Of a DNA stretch of 64,000 nt, positions 34,416 to 44,373 are shown piece after piece. The stretch's first letter is position 1. Each line of letters begins with the position of its first letter. The notes under the pieces were generated by a model, which was not told where the DNA came from, did no database searches, and worked only from the letters and a program-made list of their open reading frames with translations. This DNA comes from Haemaphysalis longicornis (Eukaryota > Arthropoda > Arachnida > Ixodida > Ixodidae): contig CM023453.1 of assembly GCA_013339765.2 (NCBI GenBank), positions 89,616,118-89,680,117 of the forward strand, in the 5' to 3' direction. Made by a program: the position numbers and the translations under genes.

Positions 34416-34874
34416 ATGGGCAACGCCAGCCGCAAGCTCGGAGACGCTCCCGACGAGCGCACGGGTCTCTCGCCTCGGGAAGTGAAGCTGGTGCAGGACT
34501 CGTGGCACGCCTTCTGCAGGGACAACCGCGAGTACGGCGTGGTGCTGTTCCTCTCGATGTTCGTCAAGCACCCGGAGTACCTCCGGCTGTTCCCCAACTA
34601 CCGCGGCAAGCCCATGGGGACGCTCAAGGACGACCCCGTGTTCCGGGCGCACGGCTGTGCCATCGGATTCCACCTGACCTCGATGGTGGACAGCCTCAAC
34701 GATCCCGATATCTTCGAGGTTCTGGCGCGTAAAAACGGAGCCAGGCACCTGAAGTTTAAGAGCGTCACGCCTGCCCACTTCGAGGGGATGGGCGCCTGCC
34801 TCCTGGGCGCACTGCGCGCCAAGAAAGAGCTCATGACGCCGGACGCGGTCGAGGCCTGGGGGAAGTTCCTCACG
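34416..34874 (+). CDS. Globin A exon 1: nearly whole globin fold, globin X-like
   Basis: 153 codons from ATG to ACG followed by donor GTACGA. It starts MGNASRKLGD, an N-myristoylation-like Met-Gly end. Helix A contains VKLVQDSWHAF; LRLFPNYRG gives CD1 Phe59; FRAHGCAI gives distal His79 (E7) and Ile83 at E11; GARHLKFKSVTPAHF gives proximal His111 (F8). It then runs without break through helix G (GMGACLLGALRAKKE) to MTPDAVEAWGKFLT in helix H, so the G7.0 intron of globin B is absent. All haem-contact residues are in place. Codon use is strongly GC-biased, unlike the AT-rich flanks, which suggests selection on the coding sequence. It faces the opposite way to loci B, C and D. Confidence 0.92.
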
Positions 34875-34904
34875 GTACGAAGGTCTTTCTTATTGTTGTA
34901 ATTT

Positions 34905-35328
34905 TTAAATGCGGTGCATCTCTTGCTCTGAGGAACGTCCCTCCTGCGTCGTCGGCGTCCATCCGCACGCCACCTGTGCATGCGCGACTCTCCTCCGTTC
35001 GTCTCTCCCACAGCTGTGCGCAACACTCTCACTCCTGCGCATTAGCATAACGACGGCTGGCGCGCTTGGTTGGCGCGCGCTTCGCTGCGTTAACGCTGCG
35101 TTAACAGCTGCTCCGGTGCGCATGTGCGCGCATGCGCGACTCTCTCCCGCGGTCTCCTCTCCTTCCAGCGCTGTGAATATAAAGCGGGTATCGCTCCGCG
35201 GCGGTTCAGTCAGCGCTCGCTCTCGTTCGTATGTGATGGAGGGCATCCTACGCGTTCACAATACGTTTCACGCGATGTAGAGAATCAACGCAATGGAAAC
35301 GCCAATTGAACCCCCAGATGCGCCGCAT
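34905..35328 (+). repeat. Short inverted-repeat element with TATA box, copy 2 (globin A intron)
   Basis: Ends TTAAATGCGGTGCATCT (from 34905) and AGATGCGCCGCAT (35316-35328) are inverted copies; the inside has AATATAAAGCGGG near 35177 and TTCAGTCAGCGCTCGC, matching the element at 6334-6799. It begins only 30 bp after the exon 1 donor of globin A. Confidence 0.6.
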
Positions 35329-36029
35329 CACACCAGGGTTCCCTCGCGGGGAGATGGGGGCAATTTTTTCTAAAGTATTTACTTATGGGGTAACAGGTAG
35401 TGTTATCACATGGTCCCCGCTGCAATGTGCAAACCAAATGAGTCCTCCAAGTAGAAGTACAAAAATGACATGGCTCGCGGAATACAAGGACATAATTGAA
35501 ATGATCGGGTAAAAATCCCAGTCCTCCTGAGTTGGCTGGCAGCGGAACTGGTCTGTAGTAAGACGCGTTTATAGTAGAATTTCTCTGGTCCGTAAATGAG
35601 TTTCCCGGACAAAATGGCGCTGCAACGACCTCGTTTTGTCATTCCCATTTCTGTAATGTGCTCGTATACAACGTTATTCGCCCACTGTGCTAGATGTCAT
35701 GTCGGTACTCCCACGGGTATGGCTTCACGGTGGAGACTTCCGCTTCGTCCTGTATATTATTTGACCGCCTAGAGGTTCTACATTGGAGGCTACCTTTCCA
35801 TGCAGGAATTGATCAATCATCTTTCCTCGCTCAAAATACGTGCTTTCCGGCACCCATTTGCAGATGTTTTATTGAGTAACGCTGCCCCCACGACTTCACT
35901 TCAATTGGAGGACGTCCTCGGCTTTTCACCCGTGGGTTATTTATGCGACTGCTCAGTTTATTACTCTGCAGCGCATTTTAATGCGCAGCATTCTTTGCCC
36001 AGTACCCCCACAACCAGGACCGTAAACTG

Positions 36030-36995
36030 CCCTGAATTTCCCCAAATACTGCATTTCGCTGAAATTCCATCTGCAATCCTTGAAATAGCATAAGTGGAGA
36101 TTATTGGTTGAACGAAATCTTGAACAATTAAAATAAAATAACGGAAAATCGAAAACAAATCGCACACAATGGCGACCGTATAAAGCCCTTCATTTTTACA
36201 ATAATGCAGATTTTGCGGAACTTCCACCTGAAATCGTTGTAATAGCCAAAATAGAGATAAATAGTGGAAGAAAATTTCGAAAAACTAAAAAATTAAAGAA
36301 ATATTTGAAAATACGGAAGAACCCGCCGCGGTGGCTCAGTGGCTAAGGCGTTGCGCTGCTGAGCACGAGGTCGCGGGTTCGATTCCCGGCCGCGGCGGCC
36401 GCTTTTCTGATGGAGGCGAAAAGCAAAAACGCCCGTGTGTACGAGATTTCGGCGCACGTTAAAGACCCCCAGGTGGTCAAAATTAATCCGGAGCCCTCCA
36501 CTACGGCGCGCCTCATCGCCAGCGTTGCGTCGGCGCGTTAAACCCTACAATCAACAGAAAATACGGAAGATGGCGAACCGGGTAACGCTCTGCATTTCTA
36601 CAGTAATGCAGATTTCATGAAGTGCCATCTGTAATCGTTATAACAGCGTAAAGGATATAATTTTAAAAACTAGAACAATGATAAAAATATAAAAACTTGC
36701 GGATAATGGCTACCCGTGTAACGTTCTGCATTCCCCAATAATGCATATTTTGGGGAAGTTCCACATTTAATCTCTATAATAGCGTAAATTGAGAGAATTG
36801 GTCGAACGAAATATTTAAAACCTGAAAATAAGAAAAATGTAACAAAGTTAGGCGAAATGGCGGACCGTATGGCAAGATGGTGAAATGTCGAGCCCTGCAT
36901 TTTGGCAATAATGCAGACTTTTCGCACGTCACACCTGTAAACCTTATAATAGCGTAAATGGAGATAATTGGTCATTAGAGGATTTAGAAAAACCA
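36030..36995 (+). repeat. Tandem array of about 150-bp units in the globin A intron
   Basis: About five diverged AT-rich units. Each contains a CTGCATTT...AATAATGCAGA block, TTCCACCTGTAATC-like sequence, a TAATAGCGTAAATGGAGATA-like block and an AAATGGCGAACCG-like end, at about 36035, 36180, 36590, 36725 and 36890. A SINE interrupts the second unit. Units differ in length and sequence, so the array is old. Confidence 0.75.
36321..36556 (+). repeat. Ruka-like SINE, copy 4, inserted in the satellite
   Basis: Full-length copy with the best-preserved tRNA-like head: A box TGGCTCAGTGGCTAAGG, B box GGTTCGATTCCCGG. It is flanked by a perfect 14-bp target duplication GAAAATACGGAAGA (36307-36320 and 36557-36570), so it is the youngest-looking copy here. 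Confidence 0.95.
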
Positions 36996-38070
36996 AGAAA
37001 ATTGCTGTAAAGAACTCACACTCAAGAGTAGCAGCATAATACTAGCATCTAATAAAACATTGGCGAAAGTTCTGCAGATTTTTTGGGCCCGGAGTGAAGT
37101 AGTACTCGGCAGGTCGCTATCTGAACGGGCACCTAAAAAACGTCTCTAAACGCGGATAAGAACATCTTGATTTAAAAAGAAAGAGCATGGGTTTCCTGCC
37201 ACATTGAAGTATGTTCATTGCCAAGATGCACTGACGCTAACGAATTTATCAAGTTTAAGCGTTCAGCTCATACTTTCTGGTACGAATTTAATTCTGCAGC
37301 ACACAGGCATAGCTATCATCTGCCAGATATAACTATGGAGTTGTGTATTCGAAACTTCTCAGGAAAGAAATTATTTTCTAGGTAGTAGTGGCCAGCGGAG
37401 TAAGAAAGGAAGAAATATACAGTGCAGAAAAGGCAGGCATATCAACCATTGAAGAGTCTTGTTGACTACACTAAGAATGGAAGGGGCGGATGAGGATGTA
37501 ATATGAAAACTGGCGCATCCTACAGTTAGTGGCAATCAAGGTAAAGCGAAGCAGTGGAGAGAGGGGCCAGAAATTCAATACTTAACGAAAAATGGTATTG
37601 CCTCAACTCCCGCTCACCCCCCCCCCTTCCCTACTTCCCCCCAGCTGACACGTCGTCAAGCGCTCCACGAGATCTTCAAATGTGGAGGGATAAGTGCGAC
37701 GTGACAGCTCAGGGGACGCACGTATTAGATATCTTCCATGAAGGCCAGTAATCACTGGTTTGCCGGTTTTCGAAGGATGTCGCTAAGTACCTGGGGAAAA
37801 CCAGGGGTATCGTCTTATAGTGGCTATTAGTCGTAACCAGTATCCACAGCTTCCTGGTGCTTACAATATGAAGCGCAGGGCGACCTATTCAAGTTCCCAT
37901 GTGCGGTACTTTTGAGTGGTTATAAAGCTGGCCAAAGCGACGTCCACGTCCCAAAACTGGACTCCCACATGCACGTGTCGCCAACAACGTCCGCGAAAAT
38001 CAGCTCGGCTATGTTTTGACTGGCAGCCAGCATTTAACTCGGCTGACTGCAAGACGCGTAGTCGCTTTTA

Positions 38071-38440
38071 AAGTGAAGCTTTACTGTCCTCACTCGTGCC
38101 GTTGTACGCCGCTGCGCCTGCAGGAAAGCCAACTTTCTTCGACGATGATAATGAATGATTGTGGGTTAAGTGCAAGCAAAAAACGCTTGCCGTGACCGGA
38201 ATCGAACCTTCGTCTCTCGCGTTATGAAGCTGGAATCAATCCGACTGCTCAATTTTGACATGGCCAAAGCGACGCCAAGCGGCAGGTACCGATTCGCGCC
38301 GTCCACGCCAAACCCGAACGTTAGGCCTACGCAGTGCCCGCCGGAGAGTTGCTGCGGGCATTCTAGAAAAGTGGTGCGTACCTGCAGAGTAGCACAAACT
38401 CGCGTTCAACCATCGATGTCGTTAGACGGTGGGGTGCATG
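38071..38440 (+). repeat. Dispersed repeat with tRNA-like segment, copy 1
   Basis: Aligns over its length with 43924-44340: start AAGYGAAGCTTTA, a tRNA-like CCGTGACCGGAATCGAACC segment (minus-strand B box), GATTCGCGCCGT, CGTTAGGCCTACG and ATTCTAGAAAAGTGGTGCGT. It lies in the globin A intron. Confidence 0.75.
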
Positions 38441-39869
38441 ACTTTTTTCGAAACACTGCCACCTGGACGGTAACGCTCCGCGTGTAGACTTCCTCTAGTT
38501 AGGTTTTGTATACGGACCTGGAGTGGAGCAACAATCCGCCATCGTGGTGTCCGAATTGATGCGAGGAAGTTGCCCGCCTTGCGTGCAGGAATCCCGCTGC
38601 CACGCTTAACAGCGGCTGAAGCGCCACCGGTGACTCTCCGGTTCGCGGCGTCGGCCGCCGCCAGCGTTGCGGGAGCGACGCAGAAGTAGAGGGGGATTTC
38701 TGCACGATTTTAAATACCCCGTGCGAATATCCTCGACATCCTTAGGGCGGCACGTGGAAACGCACCGCGCGACTCTGGCTCCCTGCGGAAGCTTTATAGA
38801 GGGACTGTTGCGTAACCCTGAGACGAGCGCCATCTGGTGGTATTGAAAGAAACCCCCCTGAAAACAACACCACAGTAGTAGCACCGCCCGGAAAGTCGGG
38901 AAAAGGCTCGCAGGAAGCGTTGCTTTAAAATGTGATACAGCAGTATGTTTAAAAATAAGTACCAGAAATGAAAGCAAGTAAAAGCAGAATACTGGGAAGC
39001 GTGTTATGAGTTTCGCCATAGGTATCGACAAACCACATTCAGCAAAGTAAATAATACCGGATTGGTTCCTCCCGTCTGAATTGAGACCTGTCCGCGGACA
39101 CATGATCGAATAATTGCTCACGGAACCACTTTTACGAATTGTCCTCACCTCAATGATAGTGAATCAAGCCGGTCACGCGCTCATCTAGTAAAACTGCGCA
39201 AAGTTTATAGCTGCGCAGATGTGGACACAACAGGGCGTAGAAAGCAAAGCCAGTGAACAATGCAGGAACCAGGGGCAGAAACGTTTAGCTCTGCCGCCTA
39301 TTCAGGTTTAGCCGCCTCCCAGAATTTCCGTCGACATTCTCGTGCGGAAATATCGAAGATTGCATGAAAATGTTGAGGGTTTATAAAAAAGCATATTAAG
39401 CTTCATATGATGCTCACACAAAACCGCTTTTCAGAGATTGGGTATCGCACTGCTCCGTATTTATACAGCTACACTACTTACGAAAACATATAATCTTCGA
39501 ATAAAATATAATAAGCACTTTCATCACGAAACTATCTAACCTAACTCGAAACCATCCCCAACCAATGAAACTTGGCACATGCCACACGCACGTGCTAATT
39601 ACGGCACCCAGATGTTGAGCTACGCGTTCCCGTCATTACTAAATTCGCTATAACATTTGAACGTAAAACTTCACCGTTACATGTTAGGAACTTCACCTGT
39701 ATTCTGATCATGAAATTTTCTATGTGTTATAGTGCATTGTAGTTTTATATTCGCCTGATTAGAATTAGTGGAAAAAATGTGTTAAAACAATTTTGCAATG
39801 TCCCCAGTAGTGCATTGCCCCATTCGCTTGTTCTAAACAATGTATAATAACCAGGTTAAAACAATTGTT

Positions 39870-40108
39870 GTTGCCATTTGCTTTCTTTTTATTTGTTTTT
39901 TCTCTCAGTGTTCTGTTTTATCTGTTTTCTCTTCCTCTTTCCTATCACACTTTTTTCTATCTCTCTTTATATCTTGCTACATGATGCAGCAATGTGTTTC
40001 CTAAGGGGGCGCAGACCATTGTCAAGTCGCGTATCACATGCTTTTTGTCTGCCCCCTGGCACCTGTATGAATTGCAGTTGTCAAATAAAATTGATTGATT
40101 GATTGTTT
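39870..40108 (+). mobile_element. LINE 3' UTR with AATAAA and (TTGA)n tail
   Basis: TC-rich stretch, then GCACCTGTATGAATTGCAGT and TCAAATAAAATTGATTGATT. The polyadenylation signal (40084-40089) followed by TTGA repeats is a usual ending of CR1/Jockey-type LINEs. It lies in the globin A intron, sense orientation. Confidence 0.6.
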
Positions 40109-40800
40109 TTTTTAAGAAATTAATAATAATAAAAGTATAGACGATTGCTCCCAGGAGCAAAGCAACAAGCGATATATTTCTTTCTTTGACACTCGAAAGA
40201 ATATATTGCTTATATTTATACAAAAGAAGAGTCCAAGGTAAGCTTCAGTTTTGAGAGTCTACTCCACATTTCGCATGAAGGTGTTCTGATCCATGCATTA
40301 TAACAGATTCTGCACAATTCATTTCGGCTGGATAGTTCCGTGCTTTGCTCTGATGTGGATCAGGCAGCCCTGACGCCGAGGTGATAGCGCACGTTCTGTT
40401 AAACATATCTGCACAGAAGACTTTAGTCCCGAACTTCTTTTCGATTTTTTTTTCAAGCCGATTTTGATAGAACGAAAGTAAAAAGTGTGTAAAAAATGTT
40501 CTTCAAGATATTTTATGTTTCCGTTAACGACCGAGTAAACCTGTACCCACACCACGGCTGCCCTGAGCAGCTGTGTTCACACAACTTTCTACAAGAAACG
40601 TTGGCTAAAAGAAACTGCTAGTCTTCCTAATATCAGCTCACTTTTGTTTCAAACTACGTAGTGTAAATGTCCCCCAAGAAGAGCAAACTCTATGCGACAG
40701 AGCTAATTCATGTAGGCCGCGCCATTTCAGCAACCCTTCGGATGGAATAGTTGTCTGTTAAGTTACTTCTCTTTTTTCTTCCCCCCACTTCTTGCCACAG

Positions 40801-40911
40801 GCCTTCGTGGCCATAGTGAAGAACGTGTACGACGAGGCTGCCGCCCAGTGCCTTGAGACGAGGCGGCAGCTATGGCGTCCAGCCATGTGGCCCAGGATGA
40901 GGCGTCCGTAG
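40801..40911 (+). CDS. Globin A exon 2: end of helix H, then frame disturbed
   Basis: The acceptor CTTGCCACAG and phase 0 join it to exon 1 across a 5926-bp intron (34875-40800). AFVAIVKNVYDEAAA completes helix H and matches exon 3 of globin B. In this frame the protein ends at TAG 40909-40911, for a total of 189 residues, with an Arg/Trp-rich end that looks non-native. Around 40855-40858 the sequence GAGA, if reduced to GA, would link DEAAAQCL to a long tail frame in register (next entry). Either the allele is frameshifted, the assembly has a 2-bp error, or the short end is real. The fold itself is complete in all cases. Confidence 0.75.
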   Translation, partial: AFVAIVKNVYDEAAAQCLETRRQLWRPAMWPRMRRP

Positions 40912-41123
40912 GGGCGGCGTCCGGGAACGCTTCAACGGCCATGGCTACGACCGCCAGCACCACGCCGAAGAAGAAGCGAGGAAACCGCAAGCCATCGGCC
41001 AGGCGCATCGTCGGATCGCCAACGCGCAGGCCGGAAGACGAGACCAAAGCTACATCGCCCAAGGAGGACGGCAAGCACAAGGACACCTTGCCGCAGGGCA
41101 AGAAAGAGATGTCTCGTGCATAG
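40857..41123 (+). CDS. Out-of-frame tail ORF after globin A
   Basis: An 88-codon open frame plus TAG, in the frame displaced by one from the globin exon. It reads DEAAAMASSHVAQDEAS, then an Ala/Ser/Thr-rich part, TPKKKRGNRKPSARR, TKATSPKEDGKHKDTL and ends KKEMSRA. Its low-complexity, lysine-rich, Ser/Thr/Pro composition matches the in-frame tail of globin B, so it is probably the true or ancestral C-terminus. A stop (TGA 40854-40856) closes this frame just upstream, so a frameshift or an unseen exon is needed to reach it. Confidence 0.5.
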   Translation, partial: DEAAAMASSHVAQDEASVGAASGNASTAMATTASTTPKKKRGNRKPSARRIVGSPTRRPEDETKATSPKEDGKHKDTLPQGKKEMSRA

Positions 41124-41289
41124 GCCTGGTGAAACTTAAGAAGCTGTGCGTTATAAGACTGCAGCGGGAACGGTGCGCACGAGCGTGTGCTTACGAGAAA
41201 AACTACTTGGAGAAGGCGGAGTAAGTGATATAAGGGACGCCTTTGGCCTACAGAGTAGACAAATATATCAACCAGTAGGCCTAATTCAA

Positions 41290-41650
41290 CTAAAAAAAGA
41301 CGGCACTTCCTTTCGCGCCATGTCGTCTTGTTTGTGTTTTCGGCAGCACTTCTTAACGTTGAGAAACTAGCAGCAGGCACTGGCACACAATTAGATGCGT
41401 ATCTATTCTCAAGAAATTGTGTGCATTGTGGAATTCCACCATGGTATTGTGGAATTAAGTGGCTAATATTCAGTGTGACCATCTTACGACACGTATGCCG
41501 AAGCGCGCAGTGTGCCGTATGCGCCTCCTATACAGTTGTGTTTCGTGTTCTTAATGAATCGCCTTCCCGACTTGATTTTCTTCCGCCTGTCTCCTAACAT
41601 TCGCAGGTATGACAAATGTCTTGGCAGGTATGAAGCATTGACACTGTATC
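41290..41650 (+). repeat. Sequence shared with 17010-17350, downstream of globin A
   Basis: See the entry at 17010. Here it lies about 170 bp after the globin A tail ORF and could belong to its 3' UTR. Confidence 0.5.
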
Positions 41651-42009
41651 AATATCCACGGGCGCCCCTCTATTTTCTCTTTCGCTAGCGTGACAACAAA
41701 CTATTGCGAAAGGAACGTAGCAAGGTATATGACGAGCAAAGTCCCGGCCTCTTCCCGTCTTCCTATCTGCCAAATTTTAGACCCCTCTCGCTTTCGTCAG
41801 ATCTTGTGCATCCCTTCCTTTATTTACAACCTCCAATCTGCTAGTACACTTTACTCCCATTGACCTGAATCCTGCTTTTGCCTGCCGCGATAGTTGGCTA
41901 TCCACCTTTTTCCTACACTTGTTCTTATCGTGTCCTCCAATGGCACCACCATCACCCACCGTCGCTGCTTCTCCAACCCCACTAAACTTTCCTGCCCAAC
42001 TCTATCTGC

Positions 42010-42470
42010 ACTTTTTTTATTTTATTTATTCAAAATACCCCCAAAGGCTCTCACAAGGAGGGTATTACATAGGGGGCAGGATACATTGAGAACGAAAAAA
42101 AAGAGTACAAGCAGTACGCTCATAGGCAAACAAATAAATACAAGTGGGTGTGAGGCAAAAAAAAAAGAAAAAAGAAAAAACAGAAAGCAAGAAAGAAGGA
42201 AAACAAACATAAAATCTTGAAAGAACTCTAGAACCTAAAAGCACTTTTTAGTAAAGTTAACATACGATGTAAGTGTGTAAAAGTTCTTGGAATTTGGTAG
42301 GATCTCTAAAATTTACAATGTCAGATGGTAGGGCATTCCAATCCACAATTGTGCGAGGTATGAAGGATTGTGAATATTTGGAAGTGTGGCATTTCACACG
42401 AGTCACTTTTAAGGCACTTCTCAACAATTGCACTCTTTCTGCTGCTCCCTTTCCCTCCGCTATATTCATT
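42010..42470 (-). mobile_element. LINE C-terminus and 3' UTR (Jockey/CR1-like)
   Basis: Minus frame reads VTRVKCHTSKYSQSFIPRTI, then VDWNALPSDIVNFRDP and ends in a stop at 42257. The FIPRTIVDWNALP wording is diagnostic of Jockey/CR1-type LINE C-termini. The sequence to about 42010 is its 3' UTR. RT is missing. Confidence 0.8.
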
Positions 42471-42499
42471 ACTTCTCCTCTTCCCCCCCCCCCCCTTCA

Positions 42500-42772
42500 T
42501 ATCCTCATTCACAAAACTCGTCCCAACGTTTCCTGCTCTTTCCTTCTCTTTTTCCTTTCCCACTCCCAATTTACCACTCGATATTTTCACTTACACCCCC
42601 CCCCCTGCTAGGCACAGCTTTCCTTCACTTTCAGTGCCATTGTCTTCCCTTTTCGCTCTCACTATCATTTTCCCTCCCCAACCCTGGGTCGGGTAACGGG
42701 ACCGACAAATGACACGCGGTTGATCCATGGTCAGGTAACTACGGAGTCACCGGTTGGCCACTGGTAATTTTA
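42500..42772. other. Pyrimidine-rich spacer
   Basis: Long C/T-rich runs, including C tracts at about 42486-42496 and 42594-42605. No gene seen. Confidence 0.5.
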
Positions 42773-42828
42773 GGGGCGAAGCTCCTTAAGGCGTGGGTCT
42801 GTCCATCCTCGACGTATGTATGTAGCCA

Positions 42829-42999
42829 CCTCTAGTTTAGTTCTTGGATTGTTTACTAGATGGCGTGGCTACCTCTAGTTTAGTTCTTGGATTGTTTACT
42901 AGATGGCGGTACTTGTATATGATGAAAAGATGCGCTTGGATTGTTTACTAGATGGCGTGGCTACCTCTAGTTTAGTTCTTGGATTGTTTACTAGACGGC
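42829..42999 (+). repeat. Tandem repeat, unit up to about 54 bp
   Basis: GGCTACCTCTAGTTTAGTTC followed by TTGGATTGTTTACTAGATGG recurs three to four times, some units shortened or interrupted. Confidence 0.85.
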
Positions 43000-43050
43000 G
43001 GGGAGCGTTGTAATAAAATTCGTTCGCTGTTGGCGCGCGCTCGGAGTCGC

Positions 43051-43500
43051 CCGATGGATAAGGCTGCAGATGTGCGAGCCCGCGAGGCAGAAGCGCTCCG
43101 TGAAGCTGCGCGACGCCGCCGCCAAGATCCTGCCGTACGAGAGCGGGAGGCCGAAGCGTGTAGTCTGGCTGCGCGACGACGCCGCCAAGATCCCAGCGTT
43201 CGAGAACGAGAGGCCCAAGCGTCACGGCAACGGCGCGAGGACCCTGCCGTACGCGAAGCGGCACGGCTGCGGCGCGAAGAGGATCTCCAAAACGTCAGAG
43301 AACGGGAAGCGGCGAGAAAGCGCGCGTATCGGCAGGCAGACCCCGATGCAGTGAGAGCTCGTGAGGCGTCTGCAAAACGCATCAGGCGAGCTCAGCCCCA
43401 AGGTGCCGACGCGCGGTTTAAGCGAGACTTTCTAGACGTTACGTTCGGACACAGATGTAGTGGGCGAACTTTCACTGAAGAGTCACGGTTTTACCGATGA
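43051..43500 (+). CDS. STPR-like Arg/Glu repeat protein fragment
   Basis: 149 codons from MDKAADVRAREAEAL (an in-frame upstream ATG exists at 42979, inside the tandem repeat boundary). At least five repeats of the kind RRRRQDPAVREREAEA follow, then FKRDFLDVTFGHRCSG. The charged repeat resembles the STPR DNA-binding repeats, and the FGH-Cys end resembles the start of a Cys-rich segment in tick helicase-like transposon proteins; here it is cut off after one Cys. The whole ORF lies inside an inverted-repeat element, so it is more likely a captured transposon fragment than a host gene. Confidence 0.45.
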   Translation, partial: PMDKAADVRAREAEALREAARRRRQDPAVREREAEACSLAARRRRQDPSVREREAQASRQRREDPAVREAARLRREEDLQNVREREAARKRAYRQADPDAVRAREASAKRIRRAQPQGADARFKRDFLDVTFGHRCSGRTFTEESRFYR

Positions 43501-43568
43501 TTTCCCCTCAGGAGCTTCGCCCACTCATCATCATTCACCCCGTGGATATGCTGTGAATTTTTTTTTTG

Positions 43569-43724
43569 TCATGGGAAGAGGTTAAGCGCCAGGCGCAGCT
43601 GGAGGAATTAAAACAGACAGGAAAGGGGCGTTTGCCTTTACATCCCCTGTGTTTGCCTTTACATACCCTTTCCTGTCTGTTTTACTTCCTCCAGTTGTGC
43701 CTGGCGCTTAACCTGTTCCCATGA
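43569..43724. repeat. Fold-back hairpin, 59-bp arms
   Basis: Arms 43569-43627 and 43666-43724 are reverse complements with about four mismatches (core GGTTAAGCGCCAGGC). The 38-bp loop contains a direct repeat GTTTGCCTTTACAT. Confidence 0.9.
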
Positions 43725-43923
43725 TGAAGTACCAACTAGCCCGCATCGACACATTAATTCAGGTAATTATTGCAACGTCAGGTTACTGGCAAGGCATCCA
43801 TACACGGAGCACAGAAACGGTGGGCCACTATTGGTTGTCACTTGTGCATAACTAGTGACAAAACTTACTGGTGAGTCAGTAACCAACTCGCCAGCATGCA
43901 TGTTATCCACCAGTAACATCATA

Positions 43924-44340
43924 AAGCGAAGCTTTATGGTCCTCACTGGTGCCGCTGTACGCCATTACGCCTAGCAGGAAAGCCAATTTCTCTGACGACG
44001 ACGATGAACGATCGTTGGTGACGTGAAAGAAAAAGCACTTCCCGTAGCCTGAATCGAACCTGGGTCCCTCGCGTTATAAGGCCGACGTCTATCTGATTCC
44101 GCAATTTCGACATGGTCGAAGCGAACCCCACGCAGCAGGGACCGATTCGCGCCGTACACCTGAAACCGAAACGTTAGGCCTACGGAGTGTACACCCGAGA
44201 GTCGCTGTCGGTATTCTAGAAAAGTGGTGCGTACCTCCAGAGTAGCACATACTCGCGGTGTGGCATTGGCCAACCAAAGAATCGTCACGTGAATGCTTCG
44301 CGTTCCACCATCGTCGTCGTTAGACGGAGGGGTACATGAC
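43924..44340 (+). repeat. Dispersed repeat with tRNA-like segment, copy 2
   Basis: Counterpart of 38071-38440 with the same block order. The tRNA-like part reads CTGAATCGAACCTGGGTCCC on plus (minus-strand B box). Confidence 0.75.
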
Positions 44341-44373
44341 TGTTATGTTGTTCGGGTAACAGAATACATGTGA

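Larger units (their letters stand above)
42773..43520 (+). mobile_element. Element with inverted GGGCGAAGCTCC ends carrying a coding fragment
   Basis: Left end TTAGGGGCGAAGCTCCTTAAGG and right end CCCTCAGGAGCTTCGCCC are inverted copies about 750 bp apart. Inside are a tandem repeat (42829-42999) and an Arg/Glu-rich ORF (next entries). No transposase is present, so it is non-autonomous. Class uncertain; the captured fragment is of a kind seen next to Helitron-like helicases in ticks. Confidence 0.55.

Noticed and set aside
39870..40108. SINE-LINE tail sharing between Ruka-like SINEs and this LINE 3' end
   Set aside because: SINE tails read (AATC)n and the LINE tail (TTGA)n in sense orientation; they are reverse complements, not the same tail.
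40763..41482. 239-codon minus ORF over globin A exon 2
   Set aside because: Antisense shadow of the GC-rich exon and tail; no domain, and the plus strand has the globin similarity.
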